NCBI GenBank assembly: GCA_910588375.1
Contig: CAJUQA010000009.1
Coordinates: 62,655 to 107,350, forward strand
Reading direction: 5' to 3'
From: an uncultured Odoribacter sp.
GTDB lineage: Bacteria > Bacteroidota > Bacteroidia > Bacteroidales > Marinifilaceae
Length of the DNA stretch: 44,696 bases
The notes beneath the pieces were generated by a model, which did no database searches, was not told the origin of the DNA, and saw only the letters and a program-made list of their open reading frames with translations. The stretch's first letter is position 1, and the number at the start of each line of letters is the position of its first letter. Position numbers and translations under genes: made by a program. Of this stretch, positions 7,627-15,548 are shown piece by piece.

Positions 7627-8445
7627 ATGGAAATAAAAGCAGCTGATGTGATGAAGTTGCGTCACGCAACAAACGCAGGAATGATGGACTGTAAACATGC
7701 CCTTCAGGAAGCTGAAGGTGACTTTGACAAAGCCGTCGACATCATCCGCAAAAAAGGCCTTATCATTGCCAGCAAACGGGCAGACCGCGAAGCAAAAGAA
7801 GGCTGTGTATTAGCTCGTGCAGAAGGTAAAAAAGCCGCTTTGGTAAGTCTGAACTGCGAAACAGACTTCGTTGCTAAAAACGAAAACTTCGTAAAGTTCA
7901 CCCAAAGCATTTTGGACACAGCATTTGCTAACATGCCGGCAGATCTGAATGCTTTATTGGCATTAAAAATCGACGGCAGAAGCATCTCTGACCAGATTGC
8001 AGAACAAACCGGTGTAATCGGCGAGAAACTGGAACTGAGCTTCTACGGCAAAGTAGAAGGCGAAGACACCGTCGCTTACATCCATCCGGGAAACAAACTG
8101 GCTACTATTGTTGCCTTCAACAAAGCAGCAGACGCACAGGTGAAAAAAGACGTAGCCATGCAAGCCGCTGCAATGGCTCCTATCGCTGTAGATAAAACCG
8201 ATGTTCCGGAGAATGTCATTGCTCACGAACTGGAAATTGGAAAAGAAAAAGCCCGCGAAGAAGGGAAACCCGAAAACATGCTTGAAAAAATCGCACAGGG
8301 TCGCCTGAATAAATTCTTCCAGGAATCCACCCTGCTGAACCAGGCATTTGTAAAAGAACCGAAAGAAACAGTAAAAGCTTACATGCAAAGCCATGACAAA
8401 GACCTCACTGTTACCTCTTTCGTAAGATTCACTTTGAATGACTAA
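7627..8445 (+). CDS. tsf: Elongation factor Ts
   Basis: EF-Ts exchanges GDP for GTP on EF-Tu. It is 272 aa. The N-terminal UBA-like domain (about 4-45) has VMKLRHATNAGMMDCKHAL, followed by IIRKKGL. The core motif LNCETDFVAKNENF that contacts EF-Tu lies near residues 75-90. The C-terminal half carries RLNKFFQESTLLNQAFVK. It is the last gene of the operon and ends before a strong bidirectional terminator. Confidence 0.98.
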   Translation: MEIKAADVMKLRHATNAGMMDCKHALQEAEGDFDKAVDIIRKKGLIIASKRADREAKEGCVLARAEGKKAALVSLNCETDFVAKNENFVKFTQSILDTAFANMPADLNALLALKIDGRSISDQIAEQTGVIGEKLELSFYGKVEGEDTVAYIHPGNKLATIVAFNKAADAQVKKDVAMQAAAMAPIAVDKTDVPENVIAHELEIGKEKAREEGKPENMLEKIAQGRLNKFFQESTLLNQAFVKEPKETVKAYMQSHDKDLTVTSFVRFTLND

Positions 8446-8485
8446 TCTCCTCTGATTTTATTCAAAAATATCTTAAAATGAAATA

Positions 8486-8522
8486 CACCCCCAAAAGATT
8501 AACTTTTGGGGGTGCATTTTTA
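8486..8522. terminator. Bidirectional terminator between tsf and the DegT gene
   Basis: CACCCCCAAAAG / CTTTTGGGGGTG (12 bp perfect, 5-nt loop, 8486-8514) is followed by a T run on the plus strand and a T-rich tail on the minus strand. It closes the ribosomal operon and the capsule locus from the other side. Confidence 0.92.
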
Positions 8523-9779
8523 TAATAATTTCTTCATACTCTCCACAATATACCTCACATCCTCCTCTGTCACGCAAGGACCGCTTGGCAAACACAATCC
8601 TCGTTTAAAAAGGCTCTCACTCACCCCGTTCACATAAGCCGGACTCGCCTTATAAACAGGCTGACGGTGCATCGGTTTCCACAACGGACGCGATTCAATC
8701 CCCGCCTTATCCAACGCTATCCGCACCGCTTCCACATTCCGGTTCGGCTCACAATCCGTATGTACTCCGTTTGCAGCATGTGTCACCCCCGCAGCTCCGC
8801 CAACCGCCCCGGTTATCACCTGCTTGTAGGCATCCTCCTGTCCCTTGACCTTCAAATCAGGATCAAGCGTTACCGTACAGAGCCAGAAATTAGAATCATA
8901 TTCCTTGCCGGGATTACAATGGACAGTGATGCCGGAAACATCTTTCAGCAACTCACAATAAAGTTCCTGCACATGCTTGTGATGGGCAATGTGCTCATTC
9001 AGAACCGTCATCTGACCACGACCGATACCGGCACAAATGTTACTCATACGGTAATTATAGCCGATATGCTCATGCTGGTAATAGGGATAAGACTCACGGG
9101 CTTGGGTAGCATAGAAAAGGATTTCTCGCTTATCCTCCTCATTATCGCAAATCAAAGCTCCGCCACCGGAAGTCGTAATCATCTTATTGCCGTTGAAACT
9201 AAGCACACCATACTTGCCGAATGTTCCGAGAACCTGCCCCTTATATCGGGAACCGAGTCCCTCCGCGGCATCCTCAATCACGGGTATTCCATAACGATTG
9301 CCTATCTCCATTATCCGGTCAATCTGATAGGGCATCCCGTAAAGTGCCACCGGTACGATAGCCTTCGGCTTCTTCCCCGTTTTGGCAATCCGATCCTTAA
9401 TTGCCTCTTCAAGCAACTCCGGATCCATATTCCACGAATCAGCCTCCGAATCAACAAACACAGGCACCGCACCAAGGTAAGTTATCGGATGCGAAGACGC
9501 ACAAAACGTGAACGACTGCACCAACACCTCATCCCCCTGACCGACCCCGCAAGCAAGTAACGCAAGATGCACTGCAGCAGTTCCAGCACTAAGTCCAACC
9601 ACCGCCTTCTGAAGTGCAGCCCCTCCCTTGCGGTCGTTTACAAACCCTTCAAGGTCTTTCTCAAAGCCATTAACATTCGGTCCCATCGGCACCACCCAAT
9701 TCGTATCAAAAGCTTCCTTTATAAAATCCTGCTCCTTACCACTCATGTGGGCAAGACATAAATAAATTCTATCTGCCAT
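8520..9779 (-). CDS. DegT/DnrJ/EryC1/StrS family PLP aminotransferase
   Basis: This 419-aa fold-type I PLP enzyme moves an amino group onto a nucleotide-linked keto sugar. The PLP lysine is Lys199 in FNGNKMITTSGGG, the phosphate-binding Gly/Ser-rich turn is GLSAGTAAVHLAL (about 62-74), and the PLP ring Asp is in VIEDAAEGLGS (about 167-177). It resembles the PglE/PseC-type enzymes in capsule and protein-glycan pathways. An extra loop of about 25 residues (near 315-340, Gly/Ala-rich) interrupts the C-terminal domain. It is on the same strand as the capsule genes, cut off from them by the plus-strand ATPase, and probably belongs to that operon as its terminal sugar-modifying gene. Confidence 0.92.
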   Translation of the reverse strand: MADRIYLCLAHMSGKEQDFIKEAFDTNWVVPMGPNVNGFEKDLEGFVNDRKGGAALQKAVVGLSAGTAAVHLALLACGVGQGDEVLVQSFTFCASSHPITYLGAVPVFVDSEADSWNMDPELLEEAIKDRIAKTGKKPKAIVPVALYGMPYQIDRIMEIGNRYGIPVIEDAAEGLGSRYKGQVLGTFGKYGVLSFNGNKMITTSGGGALICDNEEDKREILFYATQARESYPYYQHEHIGYNYRMSNICAGIGRGQMTVLNEHIAHHKHVQELYCELLKDVSGITVHCNPGKEYDSNFWLCTVTLDPDLKVKGQEDAYKQVITGAVGGAAGVTHAANGVHTDCEPNRNVEAVRIALDKAGIESRPLWKPMHRQPVYKASPAYVNGVSESLFKRGLCLPSGPCVTEEDVRYIVESMKKLL

Positions 9780-9867
9780 ATTATCTTACTTTAATTAATA
9801 TTTTCAGATATAAACGACAAAAAGAGCAACAAACATGTCGGCTATAAAAGACATATTTCGGTACAAT

Positions 9868-9899
9868 TTTGCAGTTTATAAAAAATTTCACTAACTTTG
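9868..9899 (+). promoter_or_regulatory. Promoter of the ATPase gene
   Basis: TTTG at 9868-9871, 20 bp, then TAACTTTG at 9892-9899. The predicted start near 9905 gives a 16-nt leader to the ATG at 9921. An in-frame TTG at 9897 lies inside this box and so cannot be the start. Confidence 0.8.
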
Positions 9900-9920
9900 T
9901 ACTTAAACAACAACCCAGTT

Positions 9921-11186
9921 ATGCTAAAGAATACTCTGAAAGAAATCATACTTCACTGGCAAGAATTTATCCCCCAAGTAAGGCTGACTACAAGAAAGTC
10001 CATCATTGACAAGACAGGCAACTATGTGTTTGTCGGGCTTCGTCGTGCAGGAAAATCATACATGCTCTACCAATACATTCAGCAACTCCTTCGAGAAGGA
10101 CACGACATCACCGAAGTTCTATTTGTCAATTTCGAGGACGAACGCATCTCGGACATCACCAAAGAGCAGTTACATCTGTGTATAGACGCCTACCGAGAAC
10201 TATTCTCACATCAACCGATAATCTTTTTGGATGAAATTCAAAATATTGAAGGGTGGGAACACTTTGCCCGTCGTTTAGCAGACGAGAAATACAGAGTATT
10301 CGTAACCGGTAGCAATGCCCACATGCTTAGCCGCGAAATTGCATCCACTCTTGGTGGACGCTATCTGATGCAAGAAATCTGGCCGTTCACTTTTGCAGAA
10401 TATCTCGACTATCACGCCATAACACTCCGGCCGCATTGGAATCTATCACCACAAAAAGCAGACATCGTACGTATTTTTACCGATTATTTTTATAATGGAG
10501 GGTTCGCCGAATCATTCCCATTTGCCGACAAGCGTCAATGGTTATCATCGCTCTATCAGAAAATACTTTTCTCGGATATCATTGTGCGGAAAAACATACG
10601 TAGCGAACGAGGCATAAGCTTATTAGTCAGAAAAATTGCCGATACGTTAATGCATCCTATTGCCGTCAACCGCTTGCAGAACATCATTAAGAACGATGGT
10701 ACACGCATCACCCGCGAAACCATATCCACCTATCTTGACTACCTGCACGAATCTTATCTCTGTTTCTCTATAAGTAATTTCTCTGCCACCATTTCCGAAC
10801 GCGAAAGTGTACAAAAACATTATTTCTGCGACAACGGTCTGCTCAATTTGTTTTTACTTCAACCTGAAACCAAGTTGCTTGAAAACATGGTTGCCCAAAC
10901 CTTACACCGTCATTATGGAGACCGTCTCTTCTATTACAACCACAACATCGAAGTGGATTTCTATCTTCCATCCGAAAATTGTGCCATTCAAGTGTCTTAT
11001 AATGTAGACAACACCGACACCCGTAATCGCGAACTCTCCGCTCTTGTTACTCTGCATTCGTACAAACCACTCAAACGCGCCATCATCATCACCTACAATC
11101 AACAATCCGTCATCACACAATCCGGTCTCTCCATTGAACTAATCCCTATCTGGCAGTGGTTGTTAACCACCCCATTCGTTCCTTAA
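9921..11186 (+). CDS. AAA-type ATPase with DUF4143-like C-terminus (COG1373 family)
   Basis: This 421-aa P-loop ATPase belongs to the family often annotated 'ATP-binding protein', whose function is not settled. Walker A is GLRRAGKS (residues 39-46), a variant with two Arg. Walker B is IIFLDEIQNI (about 102-111). A sensor-like stretch FVTGSNAHMLSREIASTL and the family motif RYLMQEIWPFTFAEYL follow. The C-terminal half (about 200-421) contains a winged-helix-like segment and then a nuclease-like motif, EVDFYLPSENCAIQVSY, reminiscent of a PD-(D/E)xK core. It is on the plus strand in an otherwise minus-strand capsule locus and has its own promoter, so it looks like an insertion. Confidence 0.85.
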   Translation: MLKNTLKEIILHWQEFIPQVRLTTRKSIIDKTGNYVFVGLRRAGKSYMLYQYIQQLLREGHDITEVLFVNFEDERISDITKEQLHLCIDAYRELFSHQPIIFLDEIQNIEGWEHFARRLADEKYRVFVTGSNAHMLSREIASTLGGRYLMQEIWPFTFAEYLDYHAITLRPHWNLSPQKADIVRIFTDYFYNGGFAESFPFADKRQWLSSLYQKILFSDIIVRKNIRSERGISLLVRKIADTLMHPIAVNRLQNIIKNDGTRITRETISTYLDYLHESYLCFSISNFSATISERESVQKHYFCDNGLLNLFLLQPETKLLENMVAQTLHRHYGDRLFYYNHNIEVDFYLPSENCAIQVSYNVDNTDTRNRELSALVTLHSYKPLKRAIIITYNQQSVITQSGLSIELIPIWQWLLTTPFVP

Positions 11187-11234
11187 GCCAAAAATCCATT
11201 TGCTTTGCCACGATAACACCAACATATTTATGCA

Positions 11235-11281
11235 ATAGAAATATTTCTCGCATTTTCTTTCTGTGATAGAAAGATTTCTAT
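11235..11281. promoter_or_regulatory. Pair of related palindromes downstream of the ATPase
   Basis: AGAAATATTTCT (11237-11248, perfect) and ATAGAAAGATTTCTAT (11266-11281, near perfect) share the half site ATAGAAA and have centres 31 bp apart, about three DNA turns. That suggests a dimeric regulator site, though no adjacent gene clearly uses it. Confidence 0.35.
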
Positions 11282-11296
11282 ACTTTCATAGTTTGA

Positions 11297-11422
11297 TGGG
11301 AAAAAGGCGACTACCTTATTTCTGTCAAAAAACCTAAATCAGCGGACTTTGTACTTCGCAACAATACGGACTATCCGGCAGACAATGCCATCCCCCTTTG
11401 GCTTACAGGTATGATGTGGTAA
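11297..11422 (+). pseudogene. Short gene remnant (3' end of an unidentified coding sequence)
   Basis: An open frame of 41 codons follows an in-frame TGA (11294-11296) and has no start codon near its beginning. Its sequence looks protein-like, with KKPKSADFVLRNNTDYPADN and a C-terminus PLWLTGMMW, then TAA. It lies just before a copy of the ATPase promoter, so it may be the tail of another inserted gene. I do not recognise the family with confidence. Confidence 0.35.
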
Positions 11423-11423
11423 T

Positions 11424-11463
11424 TAACTTTGTAGTTAAACAACAAAACGGTTATACGAAAGGA
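11424..11463 (+). repeat. Degenerate second copy of the ATPase promoter and start
   Basis: From TAACTTTG at 11424-11431 about 40 nt match the region from 9892 closely (roughly four in five bases). The two copies share TTAAACAACAA, and the ATG is altered to ATA. No open gene follows: the capsule sugar-transferase stop is met a few bases later. It looks like a scar left by loss or recombination of an ATPase-type gene. Confidence 0.6.
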
Positions 11464-11467
11464 TTCC

Positions 11468-12061
11468 TCATAAATCTTTCCCCAACACTGTATAAATGAT
11501 AATTTTGGTGTCATACCAAAATGACCAATTATCCAAGTACTCTATATTTATCCGCACCTTATCGGGAAACAATACCTCATCATTATATTTCTGTGGGTTT
11601 TCCTGCTCTGCCAATAACTCTTCCTCATTACGATATTTCAAGCTGGCAGGTCCCGTAATCCCCGGTTTTAACAACAACATCCGCCTATCATCTCCTTTCA
11701 ATTTATCCGCATAGCCCGGAACATCCGGTCGAGGTCCCACCAAACTCATATCCCCCATAAGCACATTCCACAACTCCGGCAACTCATCCAGCTTATATTT
11801 CCGCAATACGGCACCCAATGGCGTAATCCGACTTTCCCCCTTCACCGACACCGAACTACCGGAATGCAACATCGTCATAGAACGAAACTTATACATAGTA
11901 AACAAACGTCCATGCTGTCCCACTCGCTTCTGCCTGAAAATGACAGATCCCCCCGGCATTTTTACCCGTATAAGTACAGCAACACACAACAATACAGGCG
12001 ATAATAACACAAGACCGAATAAAGCCATTATTCGGTCAAATAACAATTTAAAAAACATCAA
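11468..12061 (-). CDS. Initiating sugar-phosphate transferase (PF02397, WcaJ/WbaP C-terminal type)
   Basis: This polyprenyl-phosphate sugar-1-phosphate transferase loads the first sugar of the capsule repeat onto undecaprenyl phosphate at the inner membrane. At 197 aa it is the short form with only the catalytic domain and one N-terminal hydrophobic segment (about 8-32). The motifs IFRQKRVGQHGRLFTMYKFRSM and KLDELPELWNVLMGDMSLVG-PRP are diagnostic. It lies 18 nt after the GT2 gene and is the last cotranscribed gene before the inserted ATPase. No in-frame fusion or damage is seen. Confidence 0.94.
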   Translation of the reverse strand: MMFFKLLFDRIMALFGLVLLSPVLLCVAVLIRVKMPGGSVIFRQKRVGQHGRLFTMYKFRSMTMLHSGSSVSVKGESRITPLGAVLRKYKLDELPELWNVLMGDMSLVGPRPDVPGYADKLKGDDRRMLLLKPGITGPASLKYRNEEELLAEQENPQKYNDEVLFPDKVRINIEYLDNWSFWYDTKIIIYTVLGKDL

Positions 12062-12079
12062 AAACTAAATAGGTTAAAC

Positions 12080-12892
12080 TTATCTTAGATACCGATAAGC
12101 CAACTTCGTCAACCAAGGCATCGGAAGAATAAAAAAAAGAAAACGCCCAAAAGCAAAAACATAATTCACTACTGAAAGATTTAGTCGGCGTATTATTGTA
12201 CATCGATTTTTCAAATCACTCCAACTTTTTGAAAACCCATTCCGACGGCAATAAAAATCATTATTCACCCGTACCTTAACCAACACTTCCCCAATATTAG
12301 CAAATACACACCCGGTCAAAAAACCATTCAACCAAAACATCGTATCTTCATCCTTATTGGTATTTTCCGGATAAAAACCCGCTTTTTCAAAATACGATTT
12401 ACGAAACAACACGGTCACATGAGCCAAAGGATTCCGCCGCCCAAAAAATGCTTTCATTTGCAAATGTTCCAACGGATAATCTACTATACCAATAGGATTG
12501 CCATCCTCATCCATCTCTTCAATATATCCTCCGCAAATATCAACCGGAGGATGATTTTCCATATATTCTACCTGTCGTTTGAATCGTTCGGGGAAGCAAA
12601 TGTCATCAGCATCCATTCTCGCTATATAACGATAATCCCGTTGAAGAACCTCATTTAACAATTCATTTAAAGAATAAGCAAGTCCCTTATTTTCAATCCT
12701 TTTTCTAATAAAAATATACTCACTATTTAAACCGCACAAATAACTATCAATCCGATCAGATACCGTCCCATCAAACTGAATCCAAATATCTGCACCTGAA
12801 TAAGTTTGTGACAATAAACTTTCTATACATCTTTGCAAATAAGACAGTTTATCATTATTATAAACCGACATAATTACCGCTATTTTTTTCAT
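12080..12892 (-). CDS. Glycosyltransferase family 2
   Basis: A GT-A fold inverting glycosyltransferase of about 270 aa. The N-terminus is KKIAVIMSVYNNDKLSYL, the metal-binding DXD-like motif is ARMDADDICFPERF, and the acceptor-side motif NKDEDTMFWLNGF follows. A hydrophobic C-terminal stretch (about 240-265) may touch the membrane. I use the ATG at 12892 instead of the upstream ATG at 12937: it overlaps the stop of the previous gene by four nt (ATGA), the pattern used at several joints in this operon, and it gives the normal GT2 start. It probably adds one sugar of the repeat unit. Confidence 0.88.
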   Translation of the reverse strand: MKKIAVIMSVYNNDKLSYLQRCIESLLSQTYSGADIWIQFDGTVSDRIDSYLCGLNSEYIFIRKRIENKGLAYSLNELLNEVLQRDYRYIARMDADDICFPERFKRQVEYMENHPPVDICGGYIEEMDEDGNPIGIVDYPLEHLQMKAFFGRRNPLAHVTVLFRKSYFEKAGFYPENTNKDEDTMFWLNGFLTGCVFANIGEVLVKVRVNNDFYCRRNGFSKSWSDLKNRCTIIRRLNLSVVNYVFAFGRFLFFILPMPWLTKLAYRYLR

Positions 12893-14148
12893 GTCGGTAT
12901 ATTCATTTTTAATAAAGAATACAACCTTTCCGCACAATTCCTTTCCTGTTTACCCCAAAAAGCCTCTGTCACCCAAGTCCGCTTTTGAAAATCACAACTG
13001 ATCCCTTTCTGAATTAAGTTCAATAATTCTTCAAAAGAATACACTCGAAGCCCTGGAGTATACATATCAAAATCAAATGCTAAATCCCGACTATTTTCAA
13101 TATAGTCCTGATAATCAAACGGGAATAAAACAACAGCCTTTTTTTTCATCAACAAATAATCGTAATAAATAGAAGAATAATCCGTAATCAATACATCCGT
13201 AAAAGGAAGTAAAGGATAAATATCCATCCGTTTATCCAGAAAAAGAATATGAGATAACCCCATAATATATCCCAGATTCATACGAGTTGCTGGATGCAAT
13301 TTCACCAAAAATAATGCCTGCTTTTCTTTTAACACAACCTCCAACTTTTGCAAATCTATCCCCGAAGCCATAAAAAAATCAGTCTGAGAGTCTCGAAAAG
13401 TAGGCATATAAATATAAACCATAGAAAAAGTTTTCATTTTCTTTAATAGTGTCATACTTTCTTCATTTTCGTACTTTTCTACAAATGCCTCTAACTTTTC
13501 AGAAGTCCAGTGAAAAATATCACAACGAGGATATCCCAATTGAACACATCTCTGCTCAGAAATCCGAAAACATCCAGCAAAATGCGATGTCATCAGCTCA
13601 GACGTTGACAAAAAGATATCTGGTCGCCGAAATAAATGAGGTAAAAATAGCCGAGCTATCCAGTTTTTCTCGTCATAAATCTTCTTTTCCGGCCCAGATC
13701 GCGTTCTAAATTCAATACATTTTATACCCACTCCATGCCATAAATTAACAGCCTGCACCCCACCTGATGTCCAATAATTAACATCCGTAAGATGGGAAGT
13801 AAAAATATATTTACCGGCCGTTAAACAATACCATATTCCTTTCCAACTCCATCTGGCATAACTCTTTATTCCTCTTTTCCTTAACACCAAAGCTTCCTTT
13901 CTAGTAGCAGCAATCCAGCAATATTCCACCTCCTGAACAGAATGAATTGTCAGGTATAGATAAAAATATTTAGAATTATCGGCAAATCCCACCTTTCCTC
14001 CAATCGCCCATTTTAATCTATTCCTTTTCATCAAAAAAGAAAAAAAATACAAAGGATATCCTAGAACAACTTCCATAAAACGGAAGATGATTTCTTTCCA
14101 GTTTCTGTTGTTTATAATCCACTCAATCAATCCTTTAGAAATAGCCAT
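12889..14148 (-). CDS. CDP-glycerol/CDP-ribitol phosphotransferase family (TagF/TarL-like)
   Basis: This 419-aa protein belongs to the Glyphos_transf family (PF04464), enzymes that move glycerol-phosphate or ribitol-phosphate from a CDP-polyol to a growing glycan. Conserved motifs are NLWHGVGIK, then YMPTFRD, LVKLHP and ITDYSSIYYDYLLM, the last being the CDP-binding signature of TagF/TarL and capsule polymerases. It starts at 14148, four nt after the cytidylyltransferase/SDR gene, whose product would supply its donor, and overlaps the next GT2 by four nt. The length is that of a single-domain capsule enzyme rather than the larger teichoic-acid polymerases. Substrate assignment to ribitol rests on the neighbour. 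Confidence 0.88.
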   Translation of the reverse strand: MAISKGLIEWIINNRNWKEIIFRFMEVVLGYPLYFFSFLMKRNRLKWAIGGKVGFADNSKYFYLYLTIHSVQEVEYCWIAATRKEALVLRKRGIKSYARWSWKGIWYCLTAGKYIFTSHLTDVNYWTSGGVQAVNLWHGVGIKCIEFRTRSGPEKKIYDEKNWIARLFLPHLFRRPDIFLSTSELMTSHFAGCFRISEQRCVQLGYPRCDIFHWTSEKLEAFVEKYENEESMTLLKKMKTFSMVYIYMPTFRDSQTDFFMASGIDLQKLEVVLKEKQALFLVKLHPATRMNLGYIMGLSHILFLDKRMDIYPLLPFTDVLITDYSSIYYDYLLMKKKAVVLFPFDYQDYIENSRDLAFDFDMYTPGLRVYSFEELLNLIQKGISCDFQKRTWVTEAFWGKQERNCAERLYSLLKMNIPT

Positions 14149-14152
14149 TTTC

Positions 14153-15517
14153 TTATTTTTTTACATCTACCACTTCGCCCGTTAGACCGGAGACCACTGT
14201 ATTCAAAGAAACAATTGCCACATCCTCCGATTTCAAAAGCGTACTATCCGGTTCTTCTCCAAAATTACGAATCCGCATTGGTGTTTTGGTCCTCTCCGGA
14301 TTAATACAATTAATTCGGACACCAGTGCTTCCCCATTCTTCACTGAGTGCCTGTACCAAATTGACAATAGCAGCTTTGGAAGAAGAATATAAACTATATA
14401 AAGACCTGCCACGTGTATAAGAACTAGAAGTAAACAATAACAACGATCCTCTAGACTCTTTTAAATAAAAGAATGACTCTTTTGCTACAATCACCGCTCC
14501 TAAATAATTCACATACACCGAATTAAAAATAGTCTCATAATCCATATGAACTAACGGTTCTTTTTGCAAAATACCAGCAGTATTAATTATACAGTCAATT
14601 CGTCCCTCTTTCTCATATACTTCACACAGAGCTCTTTTCACCGCTTTAGGATCGGCAACATTCGTCGAAGTTGCTGAACGACTAAAAGAATAAACCCGAA
14701 CTCGATTTTTCTTGCACAATTCCACAATATCCCCTCCAATCCCATAGCTTCCACCAAACACAACCACGATTTTCTGACGTAATTCCTCACATAGTTCTGG
14801 AGTGAGTTTTTTATTCTGTAATTCCGATGAACGAAGCTGAAAAAGTTTGTCCAATAAAAAAATATCCTCTTTGTAAGTCAGCTTCATATTAAATTGTTCA
14901 CCTTCTACGACAAACACCGGTTCATTTGGAAGATATTTCAATACAACACCACAATCATCTGTCGTTGTAAAACCCGGATCTCGCAACGCCAATTCATACG
15001 CATGTCTAATCGTCTCTAATTTAAAAGCTTGAGGTGTTTGACCATTTCTAAGTAAATTTCTATCTGAAATATCAGCAATAAAATGTTCCTCCTTAATCTG
15101 AATAATCGTATCAGTTGTTTTTATTGCAACATCTACTGCATTATAAGTTTCCAAAGCCCTAATACAATCAGTAATAATTCGTTCATTAACTAACGGACGT
15201 ACAGCATCATGAAAAATCAGATTTACATCTCCTTCATAAGCCCGGATTGCTGCTAAACTAGACTGGTATCTTTCATTACCTCCCAATAAAATCTTTTTTA
15301 GCTTCGTAAAACTATTTGTGACAGATAGTTCTTCTACCACCTGAATATACAACGGATTGGAAACCACCACAATTTCATCAATGAGAGTGTGATTTTGAAA
15401 CACATCCAATGTATGTTCTATAACCCTTTTGCCCGCTATTTTTAAAAATTGTTTAGGGAGCGTAAGCCCCAAACGGTGACCGGAACCACCTGCCAAAATC
15501 ACAGCAACATTTTTCAT
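14153..15517 (-). CDS. Bifunctional cytidylyltransferase / SDR oxidoreductase (probable CDP-ribitol synthase)
   Basis: This 454-aa fusion has an IspD/TarI-like cytidylyltransferase (about 1-235; LAGGSGHRLGLTLPKQF, FHDAVRPLV, NGQTPQAF, TTDDCGVVL) joined to a short-chain dehydrogenase (about 248-454; FGGSYGIGGDIV for NAD(P), NTAGIL, and the catalytic YSSSK with upstream Ser in FTSSSY). The same architecture in Haemophilus influenzae Bcs1/Acs1 makes CDP-ribitol from ribulose 5-phosphate and CTP. The next gene is a CDP-polyol phosphotransferase, which fits. It is too long to be the isoprenoid IspD, and a role in MEP synthesis is unlikely. The polyol could be another pentitol; that cannot be read from the sequence. 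Confidence 0.9.
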   Translation of the reverse strand: MKNVAVILAGGSGHRLGLTLPKQFLKIAGKRVIEHTLDVFQNHTLIDEIVVVSNPLYIQVVEELSVTNSFTKLKKILLGGNERYQSSLAAIRAYEGDVNLIFHDAVRPLVNERIITDCIRALETYNAVDVAIKTTDTIIQIKEEHFIADISDRNLLRNGQTPQAFKLETIRHAYELALRDPGFTTTDDCGVVLKYLPNEPVFVVEGEQFNMKLTYKEDIFLLDKLFQLRSSELQNKKLTPELCEELRQKIVVVFGGSYGIGGDIVELCKKNRVRVYSFSRSATSTNVADPKAVKRALCEVYEKEGRIDCIINTAGILQKEPLVHMDYETIFNSVYVNYLGAVIVAKESFFYLKESRGSLLLFTSSSYTRGRSLYSLYSSSKAAIVNLVQALSEEWGSTGVRINCINPERTKTPMRIRNFGEEPDSTLLKSEDVAIVSLNTVVSGLTGEVVDVKK

Positions 15518-15548
15518 AAAAATCTTTGAAATATTTTAGAATCAGGAA

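Noticed and set aside
9897..9920. TTG codon as the start of the ATPase
   Set aside because: It lies within the TAACTTTG promoter box and before the predicted transcript start; the ATG at 9921 is used instead.
9921..11186. ATPase as an insertion-sequence transposase or IstB-type helper
   Set aside because: It has the COG1373 layout with a C-terminal DUF4143-like domain, and no terminal inverted repeats or transposase partner are present.
14153..15517. Isoprenoid enzyme IspD
   Set aside because: The fused SDR domain and capsule context fit a polyol cytidylyltransferase instead.
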